Source of the DNA: a virus | IMG/VR virus record: IMGVR_UViG_3300018036_000008 | Span: 1-62,584 of that record | DNA: 62,584 nucleotides | Direction: 5' to 3' (one strand) | Shown here: positions 1-7,025 of the stretch, one piece after another | Position numbering within the stretch: the stretch's first letter is position 1 | Layout of the letters: every line of letters begins with the position of its first letter | Notes under the pieces: model-generated | Told to the model about the DNA's origin: nothing | Databases searched by the model: none | The model's input: the letters and a program-made list of their open reading frames with translations, nothing else | Made by a program: the position numbers and the translations under genes

Positions 1-1172
1 CCAGCACTGAAAGACTGTTCCGCACCAATGTGTAAACGAAAGTCTGTGCCATAGTCGAATACAATAGTAGTATTCCACCAATTGGCTTTCTTAGACATAC
101 TTGCCCTACGATTAGACTTACTGTAATCAGTATCACTAGCGATATACCAATCACCTATTTGTATAGTGTATCTCAAATCATTCACAAAAGGAGCCTCCTC
201 AAAACCATCCAAACCTATCTCTAAGCCATCACAGATACTATCATTGATAAGAGGCTCATTCAAGTCTATAAACTGTTGCCAATCCGCACCCTCACTAGGG
301 TGTAAATCTAAGAATACACTGAAAACGTTGTCCGTTGGTAATTGACTGGCAACTTGGTCATACACCCAAATATAAAAGCCATCTACTTGCTCATAGTTTA
401 ATTTACGGTTGGCAATGTCAGATAGAATGTCTTTGATAGAATACAAAACATGCACCTCCGCACCGTCAACTTTGTAATCTTTATCCAACAAAGACTCTAC
501 CAACAGAATTGCACTTTGTGTAGTGTCTTCACTATCCTCAATCAAGGTATACAACTTACTAGACTGAGCACCCAACTCGTTATCTATATCATCAAACAAC
601 TCTAACACTTGGTCAAAGTTCTGTATGTCTGATTGGTCTACATTACCCCAACCATTGAAACCCTTGGCTACTAGAAAGTCACCTATAGTGTATTCACTAG
701 TTAACACTAGATAGCCACTATCATTCCAACCATCTGCAAAGTATTCTTTGGAGTCAACTTGTATGTCACCGACAGCAATGTCCACACCTAAGATGTTGTC
801 ATAAACATCTTGTAGAGAGTCACCTTTGAACACCCCACCACCAAGGTATTCTACTTTAGATACAACATCTTCAATTATATACTCAATAATGTTGTCACCA
901 CTATCTTTCCAATCTGCACCCACGTCTAAGTGTGGCATTATCCAATCAGGTTTTGATAGGTTGTAATTTTGGAAATCTCGCCAAAACCAGCTTTGCTCGG
1001 TGGTACACAGATAGTTTTCTAATTCTTCCGAACTCATAACCACAGTACCATCTGAAAACTTAAAGTAATATGACATGCCATAACTATCGGCTTTTTCTCT
1101 TGTAAAGTCGCCCGATAAACCCAATTGTTCGATAAGTTTCTGTAAGTTTCTATTTGCTCTTTTGCTTTTCAT
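1..1172 (-). CDS. Hypothetical acidic protein, 3' end beyond window
   Basis: A minus-strand frame starts with ATG at 1172 and stays open to the left edge, so the C-terminus is missing and at least 390 residues are present. The product is acidic and I do not recognise a family. A helical stretch about two thirds along, with the segments SAILLVESLL and SIKDILSDI, resembles the core shared by the three paralogues at 37667-40960; this is a weak similarity seen by eye. It follows the 55-residue gene by 2 nt, so the two are probably cotranscribed with the nuclease-like gene upstream. Function unknown. Confidence 0.8.
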   Translation of the reverse strand, partial: MKSKRANRNLQKLIEQLGLSGDFTREKADSYGMSYYFKFSDGTVVMSSEELENYLCTTEQSWFWRDFQNYNLSKPDWIMPHLDVGADWKDSGDNIIEYIIEDVVSKVEYLGGGVFKGDSLQDVYDNILGVDIAVGDIQVDSKEYFADGWNDSGYLVLTSEYTIGDFLVAKGFNGWGNVDQSDIQNFDQVLELFDDIDNELGAQSSKLYTLIEDSEDTTQSAILLVESLLDKDYKVDGAEVHVLYSIKDILSDIANRKLNYEQVDGFYIWVYDQVASQLPTDNVFSVFLDLHPSEGADWQQFIDLNEPLINDSICDGLEIGLDGFEEAPFVNDLRYTIQIGDWYIASDTDYSKSNRRASMSKKANWWNTTIVFDYGTDFRLHIGAEQSFSA

Positions 1173-1174
1173 AA

Positions 1175-1342
1175 TTAACACCCAAACAAGTCTAAAGTTT
1201 CTGTCCAATCAAAAATGACCAGACCTTGTAATAAATCCTGTATACTATTCACACCTTTTGGTCGTACAACACACCCAGTAACACTGAGTTCGTCATACAT
1301 TTTCCAATTTCTTTCTAACTTATCTAAAACTTGTTTACTCAT
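1175..1342 (-). CDS. Small hypothetical protein, 55 aa
   Basis: A short frame with ATG at 1342 fills the gap between the nuclease-like gene (stop at 1351) and the next gene (start at 1172). Its leader overlaps the end of the nuclease-like gene, and an AAGAG stretch precedes the start. The product begins MSKQVLDKLERNWK and looks soluble, with no recognisable motif. The tight 2 to 8 nt spacing on both sides and the absence of internal stops support it as a real gene. Function unknown. Confidence 0.6.
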   Translation of the reverse strand: MSKQVLDKLERNWKMYDELSVTGCVVRPKGVNSIQDLLQGLVIFDWTETLDLFGC

Positions 1343-1350
1343 AACTACTC

Positions 1351-1701
1351 TTATTTCATGTAAGGTTTTCCTAAACCTTTCTCTATTAACAAATTATTAA
1401 TACAAGTCTCAACACCAGTCTGTGGGTCTACTACATACAAGTCACATAACCAACGACCATACTTACCTTTACCGTGACTTACCAACATTATCTCTTGATT
1501 GAGTACCGTAGTACGAACAAAGTCACGGGCTAACTTGGCTTGTTTCTTGGTTTCTTCTGTACCACCCCTAATTTCAGCAGTATCTACACCATATAAACGA
1601 ACCTTTATATCTCTAAGTGTAATGTGGAAACCTAAGTCGATGTCTACTGTACAAGTATCTCCATCATAAACACTTGTTACTTTTGCTTTATATCTATACA
1701 T
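1351..1701 (-). CDS. Staphylococcal-nuclease-like (SNc/thermonuclease fold) protein
   Basis: The 116-residue product matches the compact SNase OB-fold: the N-terminal strand has VYDGDTCTVDIDLG, followed by KVRLYGVDTAEIRG, which carries the family's catalytic Asp and Arg region, then a helix and GKGKYGRWLCDLYV with the second catalytic-type Arg. Enzymes of this family are calcium-dependent phosphodiesterases acting on single-stranded DNA and RNA. No signal peptide is seen, so action inside the host cell is likely. I chose ATG 1701 because homology begins there; the frame is open to a TTG at 1755, and neither start has a strong ribosome binding site. It overlaps the upstream membrane protein gene by 25 nt. 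Confidence 0.85.
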   Translation of the reverse strand: MYRYKAKVTSVYDGDTCTVDIDLGFHITLRDIKVRLYGVDTAEIRGGTEETKKQAKLARDFVRTTVLNQEIMLVSHGKGKYGRWLCDLYVVDPQTGVETCINNLLIEKGLGKPYMK

Positions 1702-1886
1702 ACGAAACACACTAAAAAATACATTGGAATAAGGTTTAAGGCCGTTAAGAGACAAGACACTACTACAATACTTTCAAACAAGTATAACAAGACACCAATA
1801 ATGAAACTTAAAGTAAGCATTACTAGGGTTAAACAAAAAGCATAAAGTAGTATTCTATGTGCCAAGTTGGTTTCCTTTTTTAACAT
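1677..1886 (-). CDS. Small membrane protein, 69 aa
   Basis: From ATG 1886 (AGGATT just upstream, tight spacing) the product has a short charged N-terminus (MLKKETNLAHR) and then two hydrophobic segments, about residues 12-38 and 40-62, ending in a basic tail. It should be an inner membrane protein with two helices. It overlaps the start of the nuclease-like gene. The frame extends further upstream through AT-rich sequence, but those codons overlap the 1918-1955 inverted repeat and are probably not translated. Function unknown; small membrane proteins of this kind in phages are often host-takeover factors, which is only a guess here. Confidence 0.55.
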   Translation of the reverse strand: MLKKETNLAHRILLYAFCLTLVMLTLSFIIGVLLYLFESIVVVSCLLTALNLIPMYFLVCFVCIDIKQK

Positions 1887-1917
1887 AATCCTATAAAACA
1901 ATTTTACGATTATGTAA

Positions 1918-1955
1918 TATATAGTGTATAAGATGTTTATTGTATACACTATATA
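1918..1955 (+). promoter_or_regulatory. Inverted repeat in leader of the acidic repeat gene
   Basis: Two perfect 13-base arms, TATATAGTGTATA at 1918-1930 and its complement at 1943-1955, flank a 12-base loop. The 3' arm abuts the AGGAG ribosome binding site, and the ATG follows 9 bases after the stem. In RNA it would form a stem-loop directly in front of the translation start. It could also be an operator. Similar placements occur before dpdA, the tape measure gene and the gene starting at 54866. Confidence 0.55.
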
Positions 1956-1964
1956 GGAGTTCAT

Positions 1965-2237
1965 ATGAGACCTAATCTTGGCTACTCTAACTGGAGTTGG
2001 ATTAAAGAACAGAAGTTAAAACAAAGTACACAACAACCTGTATCTGAAGAAGTTAGTGAAGAAGTTTCAGAAGAAGTTAGTGGGGATTACTATGAAGAAG
2101 TAGACTACTTATCTGAAGAACTTAGTGAAGATAATAATGTTCAACAAAACTCCCTAGAAGGTACTACAATCCCTATTAACACCACTTCAGTGTTAATACC
2201 TACGGAGACAACAAAACTACTTACATTAAACAAATAG
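1965..2237 (+). CDS. Acidic repeat-containing hypothetical protein, 90 aa
   Basis: ATG at 1965 follows AGGAGTTCAT, a good ribosome binding site. The centre carries imperfect tandem copies of a SEEV unit (four in a row, then EEVDYLSEELSED), encoded by near-repeated GAAGTTAGTGAA blocks, and is strongly acidic. The rest is low complexity, rich in Thr, Asn and Gln. No fold is recognisable, and it is probably disordered. It is followed 8 nt later by the Cys-rich 31-residue gene on the same transcript. Acidic small phage proteins can be DNA mimics or inhibitors, but nothing here proves that. Confidence 0.7.
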   Translation: MRPNLGYSNWSWIKEQKLKQSTQQPVSEEVSEEVSEEVSGDYYEEVDYLSEELSEDNNVQQNSLEGTTIPINTTSVLIPTETTKLLTLNK

Positions 2238-2245
2238 GGGACATT

Positions 2246-2341
2246 ATGGACACTTGTAAGGCTTGTGGTTGTGACCCTTGTGATTGTGGATGGGGTAACT
2301 ACATAAAGCAGGCTATTAAACTACTAATTAAAAAAGGATAG
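2246..2341 (+). CDS. Cys-rich micropeptide, 31 aa, putative zinc binder
   Basis: ATG at 2246 is preceded by AGGGG with a 5-base spacer. The 31-residue product starts MDTCKACGCDPCDCGWG, five Cys within twelve residues, enough for a metal site, followed by a short basic amphipathic helix ending LLIKKKG-like. The stop codon lies inside the stem of the terminator at 2334-2363, so the gene is the last of its transcript, cotranscribed with the acidic repeat protein. No family is known to me. The ribosome binding site and coding-like Cys spacing support it, but a protein this short needs expression data. Confidence 0.6.
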   Translation: MDTCKACGCDPCDCGWGNYIKQAIKLLIKKG

Positions 2342-2363
2342 TCCTTGTAGACTATCCTTTTTT
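2334..2363 (+). terminator. Rho-independent terminator (bidirectional)
   Basis: AAGGATAGTC and its complement GACTATCCTT form a 10-bp stem with a 6-base loop, followed by T6 on plus and preceded by A6, so it can act on both strands. It ends the small plus-strand unit at 1965-2341 and also lies just past the end of the minus-strand gene at 2382. Confidence 0.9.
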
Positions 2364-2381
2364 ATTACTTAGTAATGTTTA

Positions 2382-3491
2382 TTACTTAAGTTGTCTGTAA
2401 ATGTTACTAGAAAAGGCCCCACCTTGTAAGACCCCAAAAGTAGAACCACCTAAGAAGTTAGCACCATCTGCGTCGTAGTCGTCAGATATTTCCCAACCCG
2501 CATCGAAATCAAAGTCTAAGAAGTCAATACCCCAAACCTTGACAGCATTTTGTAACAGTTTAATACCCTCACGGATGTATTCCTTTTCGTCTTGAGGTCT
2601 AGCACTTGTTTCTAGTTCTAGCTCTATCTGTAAGTCACCCTTTTCTGTGTAACCCACTAAGGACACCACTTTACCATCTGATGGTTTAAGTCCTCTTTCT
2701 ACTCGGGATTGTGTGGAATCTAAATACTCTTCGAGTTCGTCCATAATGATGTATTCCATTTCATCGTCTTTTAAACCTAAACCTAAACCTAACTGGATGG
2801 CCTGACTAAGTACTCTTTTGTTTCCTGTTTTCCAACCTTGAGAAACCAACTCTACAATTTTGTCTTCTTCGTCTTGGGTAATGTCCCATTTAGCTTTCTT
2901 ATCCCTACCGGGGAAGTACTCGTCTTGTTTACAATGTTCCGAACCAGGATTCTTGTACTGACAGTATCTAGACCAAGCCACAGCCCAGGCTTTACTTTCG
3001 TCCATACCTTGTTCTTTACCTTCTTCTACATAACGCTCTACATCTTTAGGTAAGTCTTTAGCATACTTACGAGCCAATACCATGGGTGCTTGTGTGTACC
3101 CATCTAAGTTTAGATTAATAGTTATATTACAGTAAAGACCATTGTTTCTTTTATTTAACTGTAAGTCACCTACCTCGAAAGTTATGTCCCAATCTAGTTC
3201 ACTTAACATATCTTCTAAAGCTTCTTGTAATTCCCGACCTTCGTGCCAAAACCAATTGTCTACACTATCCCAATCCCTAATCTCTAATAGTTCTTCTAAC
3301 TCTACAGGTGTTGGGAAATAGGCCTCAAAGTCTAATACTGCGGTATTACCTTTGTAACGAGTATTACTTTTAGCATTACCTGAGAACTCTACATCTTTAT
3401 ATTCACGAGTGTAATACTTTGCTGTGTCTATTAAGTCATTCCAGAAATCTTCTAAAAGATCCCCGAAGTAATTACTACTGTTTCTTAACAT
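2382..3491 (-). CDS. Phage protein with conserved AWAVAWSRYC motif region
   Basis: The 369-residue product starts at ATG 3491, which has GGAG 8 bases upstream; the open frame extends further but into a terminator. Residues about 146-196 (from DLPKDVERYVEEG through AWAVAWSRYCQYKNPGSEHC to EYFPG) match a short block I know from proteins of unrelated phages. Its Cys and His residues are conserved there, but no function is known to me. The N-terminal part (1-140) and the C-terminal part (200-369) are acidic and unrecognised. It lies alone between terminators at both ends, so it is a single-gene unit. Confidence 0.8.
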   Translation of the reverse strand: MLRNSSNYFGDLLEDFWNDLIDTAKYYTREYKDVEFSGNAKSNTRYKGNTAVLDFEAYFPTPVELEELLEIRDWDSVDNWFWHEGRELQEALEDMLSELDWDITFEVGDLQLNKRNNGLYCNITINLNLDGYTQAPMVLARKYAKDLPKDVERYVEEGKEQGMDESKAWAVAWSRYCQYKNPGSEHCKQDEYFPGRDKKAKWDITQDEEDKIVELVSQGWKTGNKRVLSQAIQLGLGLGLKDDEMEYIIMDELEEYLDSTQSRVERGLKPSDGKVVSLVGYTEKGDLQIELELETSARPQDEKEYIREGIKLLQNAVKVWGIDFLDFDFDAGWEISDDYDADGANFLGGSTFGVLQGGAFSSNIYRQLK

Positions 3492-3508
3492 TTTTGTATC
3501 TCCTAAAA

Positions 3509-3537
3509 TAAAAAGGTAGTCCACAAACTACCTTTTT
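3509..3537 (-). terminator. Rho-independent terminator after queD
   Basis: A6GGTAGT and ACTACCT5 form a near-perfect palindromic stem with loop CCACAA, with a run of T at the 3' end on either strand. On the minus strand it lies 20 nt past the queD stop and before the gene starting at 3491. Confidence 0.85.
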
Positions 3538-3558
3538 AACAATTGATAAACAACATAT

Positions 3559-3999
3559 TTAGTCTTCTACATAAATAGCACTGTTGTTAGTACCATCCTC
3601 GAAACACTCTACTTGTACTACTCTAACACGACCTTTTGTGTCTACTACAATCTGGTTATTCATAAGATTGAATACATACTCTGCAAATCTTTCACAACCT
3701 ACATCGTCTACAACACGAAGGTCTATTATACCTTGTTCTTGCATTAACTCGAAAGTTTCTAAGTAAGGGTCGTCTAAAGCCACTACTGTTGTATGATCAA
3801 ACAAGTCTGATAACTGTTGTTTAATGCCGTTTCTCTTAAACTCTCCAAAGTCTTGTACCCAGTTACGCTCGTCTAAGTCTCCCTCGAACCAGACTTTAAA
3901 AGATAAACTATAACCATGTACAAGTCTACAATGTGAGGTGGCTTTCCATTGTCTAAACGCTGTACTGTATCCATTGAATGTTTTAGTGCTTCTGAACAT
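3559..3999 (-). CDS. queD: QueD-like 6-carboxy-5,6,7,8-tetrahydropterin synthase, zinc ligands altered
   Basis: The 146-residue product has the PTPS/QueD layout: an N-terminal strand, the Cys-containing turn (SHCRLVHGY, residues 22-30), WVQDFGEFK (47-55), LFDHTTV, a family-like CERFAEYVF helix and a C-terminal VECFEDGTNNSAIY segment with the conserved Glu. QueD turns dihydroneopterin triphosphate into CPH4 in the preQ0 pathway. In the usual FxAAH...C...HGH pattern three His bind zinc; here the first is Phe15 and the last is Tyr30, leaving only His28, while Cys24 is kept. It may be inactive, use another metal site, or have a changed role. It has its own leader and lies between terminators. Confidence 0.8.
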   Translation of the reverse strand: MFRSTKTFNGYSTAFRQWKATSHCRLVHGYSLSFKVWFEGDLDERNWVQDFGEFKRNGIKQQLSDLFDHTTVVALDDPYLETFELMQEQGIIDLRVVDDVGCERFAEYVFNLMNNQIVVDTKGRVRVVQVECFEDGTNNSAIYVED

Positions 4000-4018
4000 T
4001 ATATACTCCTATATAAAT

Positions 4019-4050
4019 AAAAAAGGTGTGCACACGATTATACACACCTT
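4019..4050 (-). terminator. Rho-independent terminator after queC
   Basis: On the minus strand AAGGTGTG pairs with CACACCTT across a 12-base loop and runs into T6, 33 nt past the queC stop. It separates the dpdA-queC unit from queD. An ACAGTATATA box (about 4053-4062, minus strand) lies just upstream of it and may be the queD promoter, in which case queD transcription would have to pass this hairpin. Confidence 0.85.
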
Positions 4051-4082
4051 TATATACTGTAAGTACTTAAGTATTAAGATAC

Positions 4083-4868
4083 TTAGTTAACTTGTTTTGC
4101 ATTGTAGTCTTGTTCGGCTTTTAATGCGTATTGTAAAGTGGCTTGCCAACCGTCTACATATTCAACAGGGTCAATACGTCCAATGGCGTGGAAAGCCAAT
4201 ACACGCTCTACATCACTACCTGTGTATCCGTTCGCTCTACCTTGTTCGTCTGGTTCGTATGATGTATTAGTATTAGCCAATACAGTATCAAAGTCTAAAC
4301 CAAGATTCTCACAACATTGTAAACAATCAACGAGGATAGTTTCTTTGTCACCATTAATGTAAGGTAGATACCGCTGTACTTTGTCACCATTCCAGTTACC
4401 TTCTTCAAAGGCTGTAAACAATGTTTGAAAGAAGCCTTCTCTACAATCTGGATAAATAGCATGATCACCACTATGTGTACCCATAGCCAAGTCTACAGGT
4501 TGTTCTGTTTGATTACTTATAGACAACGCGTATCCATAAGTAATACTAGCAAAGATAGCATTTCTATTGGGTACTACTGTCTTCTTCATATTGTCTTCAG
4601 CATAAAACCCTTTAGGTACTTCTTCATTGGCTGTAGTTAAAGCGGAAGCTATTCCTTCAAAAGCACTACGAACATCAATAATCTTGTGGTTTACATTAAA
4701 GCCTTTAGACTTTAAGTACTGTAGATTTTGTTGTAGTCTTTCAAGTTCTACTTTATGCTTTTGTCCGTAGTCAAATGATACAGTGTATACTGTATCACCA
4801 CGGTTTAACAAGTGAATAAGTAAGGATGTGGAATCCATTCCACCACTTACAGATAAAACGCTAATCAT
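4083..4868 (-). CDS. queC: QueC-like 7-cyano-7-deazaguanine (preQ0) synthase lacking zinc cysteines
   Basis: The 261-residue product carries the PP-loop motif SGGMDS at residues 8-13, then SFDYGQKH and the PNRNAIF block typical of QueC, which uses ATP and ammonia to turn CDG into preQ0. ATG 4868 is chosen because AGGAGG lies directly before it; the open frame begins 13 codons earlier inside no ribosome binding site. The family's C-terminal zinc site (SC..., then CGxCxxC before VERxxAF) aligns with TSYEP and NGYTGSDVER here, so all four Cys are replaced by Tyr, Asn, Thr and Asp. The flanking residues are well conserved. No amidotransferase domain is fused, so it is not a Gat-QueC. It follows dpdA by 16 nt. 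Confidence 0.9.
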   Translation of the reverse strand: MISVLSVSGGMDSTSLLIHLLNRGDTVYTVSFDYGQKHKVELERLQQNLQYLKSKGFNVNHKIIDVRSAFEGIASALTTANEEVPKGFYAEDNMKKTVVPNRNAIFASITYGYALSISNQTEQPVDLAMGTHSGDHAIYPDCREGFFQTLFTAFEEGNWNGDKVQRYLPYINGDKETILVDCLQCCENLGLDFDTVLANTNTSYEPDEQGRANGYTGSDVERVLAFHAIGRIDPVEYVDGWQATLQYALKAEQDYNAKQVN

Positions 4869-4884
4869 AGGACCTCCTGTTAGC

Positions 4885-6312
4885 TTATTGTAAAAAGTAT
4901 TGTTCATACAAAGTTTCTTCTTCAGACTCTTCTACTGTATCAATAATACCGTTTTCCCAATCTGACAATCTTTGTTTTAAACTTAATAAATTATGTGAAC
5001 ATCTGGCTGTTCCTCTTTGTCCACCTCTAAACATGATAATATGCGCACCATGTTGTTTACAAGCCTTACATCCACATTGTGTCCATACTTTATCATTAAT
5101 AGTTTTACGCATACGGACAATCTTATCCTTTGTGTGTTCCTCTCCCCATAAGTACGCAAACTCTTGTAAGTCGTCTAAAATCTTTTGTGTGGGTACCGGT
5201 GTAGTAGTGTCTAAACTAAGAATGTTACTAATACAAAGTTGTTCTAACTTCTTAGCCTTAGCCATACTAACACTACCAGCCTTGATCAGTTTATTTAAAG
5301 CACCTCTATTGTCATCCCTAACAAGAGGTACTTTTAAAGCCATATAACCCGCCTTATTACCCCAAAACAAGTTGGCTGTACCACTAATAGACTTAACCAT
5401 AGGAGAAGCCGAGTCGAAAGACTCCACACCAAAACCAACCATCTGTTTATAGTTAAATCTATACATACTACCAATACCGAAAACATGAATTGGTACCTGT
5501 CCACCAGTACCTTTAGCGGCACTACTAATAGCCTCGAATACTTTAGGTGAACTACTTGCAATGGGTACTAATCCACCAACAGCCATATAGTTATATCCCA
5601 TTTCTTTAATAAGATAACCGGCTTCTTCATAAGTTTCAGCGTCCCAACCATGAGCCGTAGCCACTGGTGTAAAGGGTACATTATTGTCTTTACAATACTT
5701 TAAGAAGTCTTCTGCGTTTTGCATAGAAATGTCCCATCGTCTTTTATTTTCTTTTAAAGACTCTGTATACTTCTTTTGTAAGTCCGCTACTTCTACCTCT
5801 AAGTCGTTAATAAGTGTTGTAGCCTCTACATCCCAACCAGGGAAAATACTAGACAATAAACAATTATGTTTTAGGTTATCTAACTGTTCCTTTTTAAGAG
5901 TTAACTGTTTTTCTATTTCACTTGTTAAACCCTTAAGTGGAATGTGGTCTAGAGCCAAACAATGTGTGGCTTCTGTATTCAAGTATATCTCCACAACATC
6001 TTTAGATGTCATTGGTGGTACATATTCATTAACATAAGTAAAAGCACCACTATCTATAATAAGAGGATAGTCGCCTCTTGTGGCTTTATCTACACCCCAA
6101 TGGGCTTGTTTTCTAAGTAGACCTGGTGTACGCATTGCTTGTTTACAGCGGTCTTTCATAATAGCCAAACTTACAAGCATTCCATCCATTCCAGTACCTT
6201 CTGGAGTGTTGTTATACTGGTTAACAAGTAACTTAGGTGTAATTGGTGTTTCTGTGTCAAAGTCAAAGTTCTCACTGACTGTATCAAAGTTATTGGCGTA
6301 AAAGTATTTCAT
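4885..6312 (-). CDS. dpdA: DpdA, tRNA-guanine-transglycosylase-like DNA 7-deazaguanine transglycosylase
   Basis: The 475-residue product is a TIM-barrel TGT-family enzyme. It has IIDSGAFTY (Asp87), VGGLVPI (245-251) and ESFDSASP (nucleophile-type Asp300), plus a C-terminal CGCKACKQHG zinc motif (Cys413, 415, 418) with CSH at 438-440. DpdA enzymes swap guanine in DNA for preQ0. A charged helical insert at about 130-192 looks like a coiled coil and is not part of the core barrel. The start has AGGGAAGACA before it and an inverted repeat at 6327-6354 in front. The neighbours queC, folE, queE and queD make the base it would insert, which supports DNA rather than tRNA as substrate. Confidence 0.92.
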   Translation of the reverse strand: MKYFYANNFDTVSENFDFDTETPITPKLLVNQYNNTPEGTGMDGMLVSLAIMKDRCKQAMRTPGLLRKQAHWGVDKATRGDYPLIIDSGAFTYVNEYVPPMTSKDVVEIYLNTEATHCLALDHIPLKGLTSEIEKQLTLKKEQLDNLKHNCLLSSIFPGWDVEATTLINDLEVEVADLQKKYTESLKENKRRWDISMQNAEDFLKYCKDNNVPFTPVATAHGWDAETYEEAGYLIKEMGYNYMAVGGLVPIASSSPKVFEAISSAAKGTGGQVPIHVFGIGSMYRFNYKQMVGFGVESFDSASPMVKSISGTANLFWGNKAGYMALKVPLVRDDNRGALNKLIKAGSVSMAKAKKLEQLCISNILSLDTTTPVPTQKILDDLQEFAYLWGEEHTKDKIVRMRKTINDKVWTQCGCKACKQHGAHIIMFRGGQRGTARCSHNLLSLKQRLSDWENGIIDTVEESEEETLYEQYFLQ

Positions 6313-6326
6313 TGTCTTCCCTTTTT

Positions 6327-6354
6327 ATAAATTGTACTTTATAGTACAATTTAT
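6327..6354 (-). promoter_or_regulatory. 12-bp inverted repeat and AGTACTATA-like box upstream of dpdA
   Basis: ATAAATTGTACT (6327-6338) and its exact complement (6343-6354) flank a TTAT loop. On the minus strand the stem ends 14 bases before the dpdA ATG, just ahead of the AGGGA ribosome binding site, and the upstream arm contains TTGTACTATA, a box also found ahead of queE, the gene at 49156 and the gene at 53573. It may be an operator over a promoter, or an mRNA 5' hairpin. Confidence 0.55.
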
Positions 6355-6377
6355 CAACGGTTTTTGATAGGTTTACA

Positions 6378-6411
6378 TTAAAAAAGGTGTGAGAATATAA
6401 ACTCTCACACC
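6378..6411 (-). terminator. Rho-independent terminator after folE
   Basis: On the minus strand GGTGTGAGA pairs with TCTCACACC over an 8-base AT-rich loop and is followed by T6. It lies 30 nt past the folE stop and ahead of the dpdA leader, ending the queE-folE unit. Its stem resembles that of the queC terminator. Confidence 0.9.
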
Positions 6412-6440
6412 TAGTTTAGTTATAGATTCATTCCGGATGT

Positions 6441-7025
6441 TTACTTATTAACCATTCTATAGAATTCTTCTCTTAACTTAGCGTCTGTTTGGTACTCACC
6501 TAACATTGTAGTAGTAACCATATCACTTTCGTGTTTATGAATACCACGAGTACCAATACAAAAGTGTTGTGCTTCAACCATTACAGCAACACCACGGGCT
6601 TCCAAAACCTCATAGATTGTTTGAGCAATCTGTTGGTTCAAACGCTCTTGGATTTGAAACCTTTTTCCATACGCCTCTACAACACGAGCCAATTTACTAA
6701 TACCAACTACTCGTTTATTAGGTAAGTATGCAATATGTACTTTACCAATAATAGGACACATATGATGTTCACAGTGGCTCTCTAAACGAATGTTACGCAA
6801 CATAACCATCTCTTGGTATCCCTCTACTTCAGAGAAGGTAGTAGACAATACCGAGTGTGGATCAACCTTATAACCACTAAACCATTCATTCAAGGCTTTA
6901 GCCGCTCGTTTAGGTGTTTCTTCCAATCCTTCTCTTTCGATGTCCTCACCGACAAATTGAAGAATAATTTTATACGCTTGTTCTGCGTCTTTTAAGGTAG
7001 GTCTAAGAATTTGTGTGTTTGACAT
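6441..7025 (-). CDS. folE: GTP cyclohydrolase I (FolE)
   Basis: The 194-residue product has the full GTP cyclohydrolase I signature: CEHHMCP (zinc ligands Cys85 and His88), VHIAYLPNKRVVGISKLAR, RFQIQERLNQQIA, and EAQHFCIGTRG with the third ligand Cys156. It opens GTP to dihydroneopterin triphosphate, the first step of the preQ0 pathway. ATG 7025 is chosen since GGAG stands 7 bases before it; an in-frame upstream start at 7037 has no such site. It overlaps the end of queE by 34 nt, so the two are translationally linked. All active-site residues that I can check are present, in contrast to QueD and QueC. Confidence 0.95.
   Translation of the reverse strand: MSNTQILRPTLKDAEQAYKIILQFVGEDIEREGLEETPKRAAKALNEWFSGYKVDPHSVLSTTFSEVEGYQEMVMLRNIRLESHCEHHMCPIIGKVHIAYLPNKRVVGISKLARVVEAYGKRFQIQERLNQQIAQTIYEVLEARGVAVMVEAQHFCIGTRGIHKHESDMVTTTMLGEYQTDAKLREEFYRMVNK

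Noticed and set aside
1215-1400. Plus-strand open frame of 61 codons
   Set aside because: It is antisense to the 55-residue gene and the nuclease-like gene, and has no ribosome binding site.
4885-6312. DpdA as an ordinary tRNA-guanine transglycosylase
   Set aside because: The overall motifs are shared, but the Asp300 context and neighbouring preQ0 genes without QueF, QueA or QueG point to the DNA enzyme; a tRNA role was not favoured.
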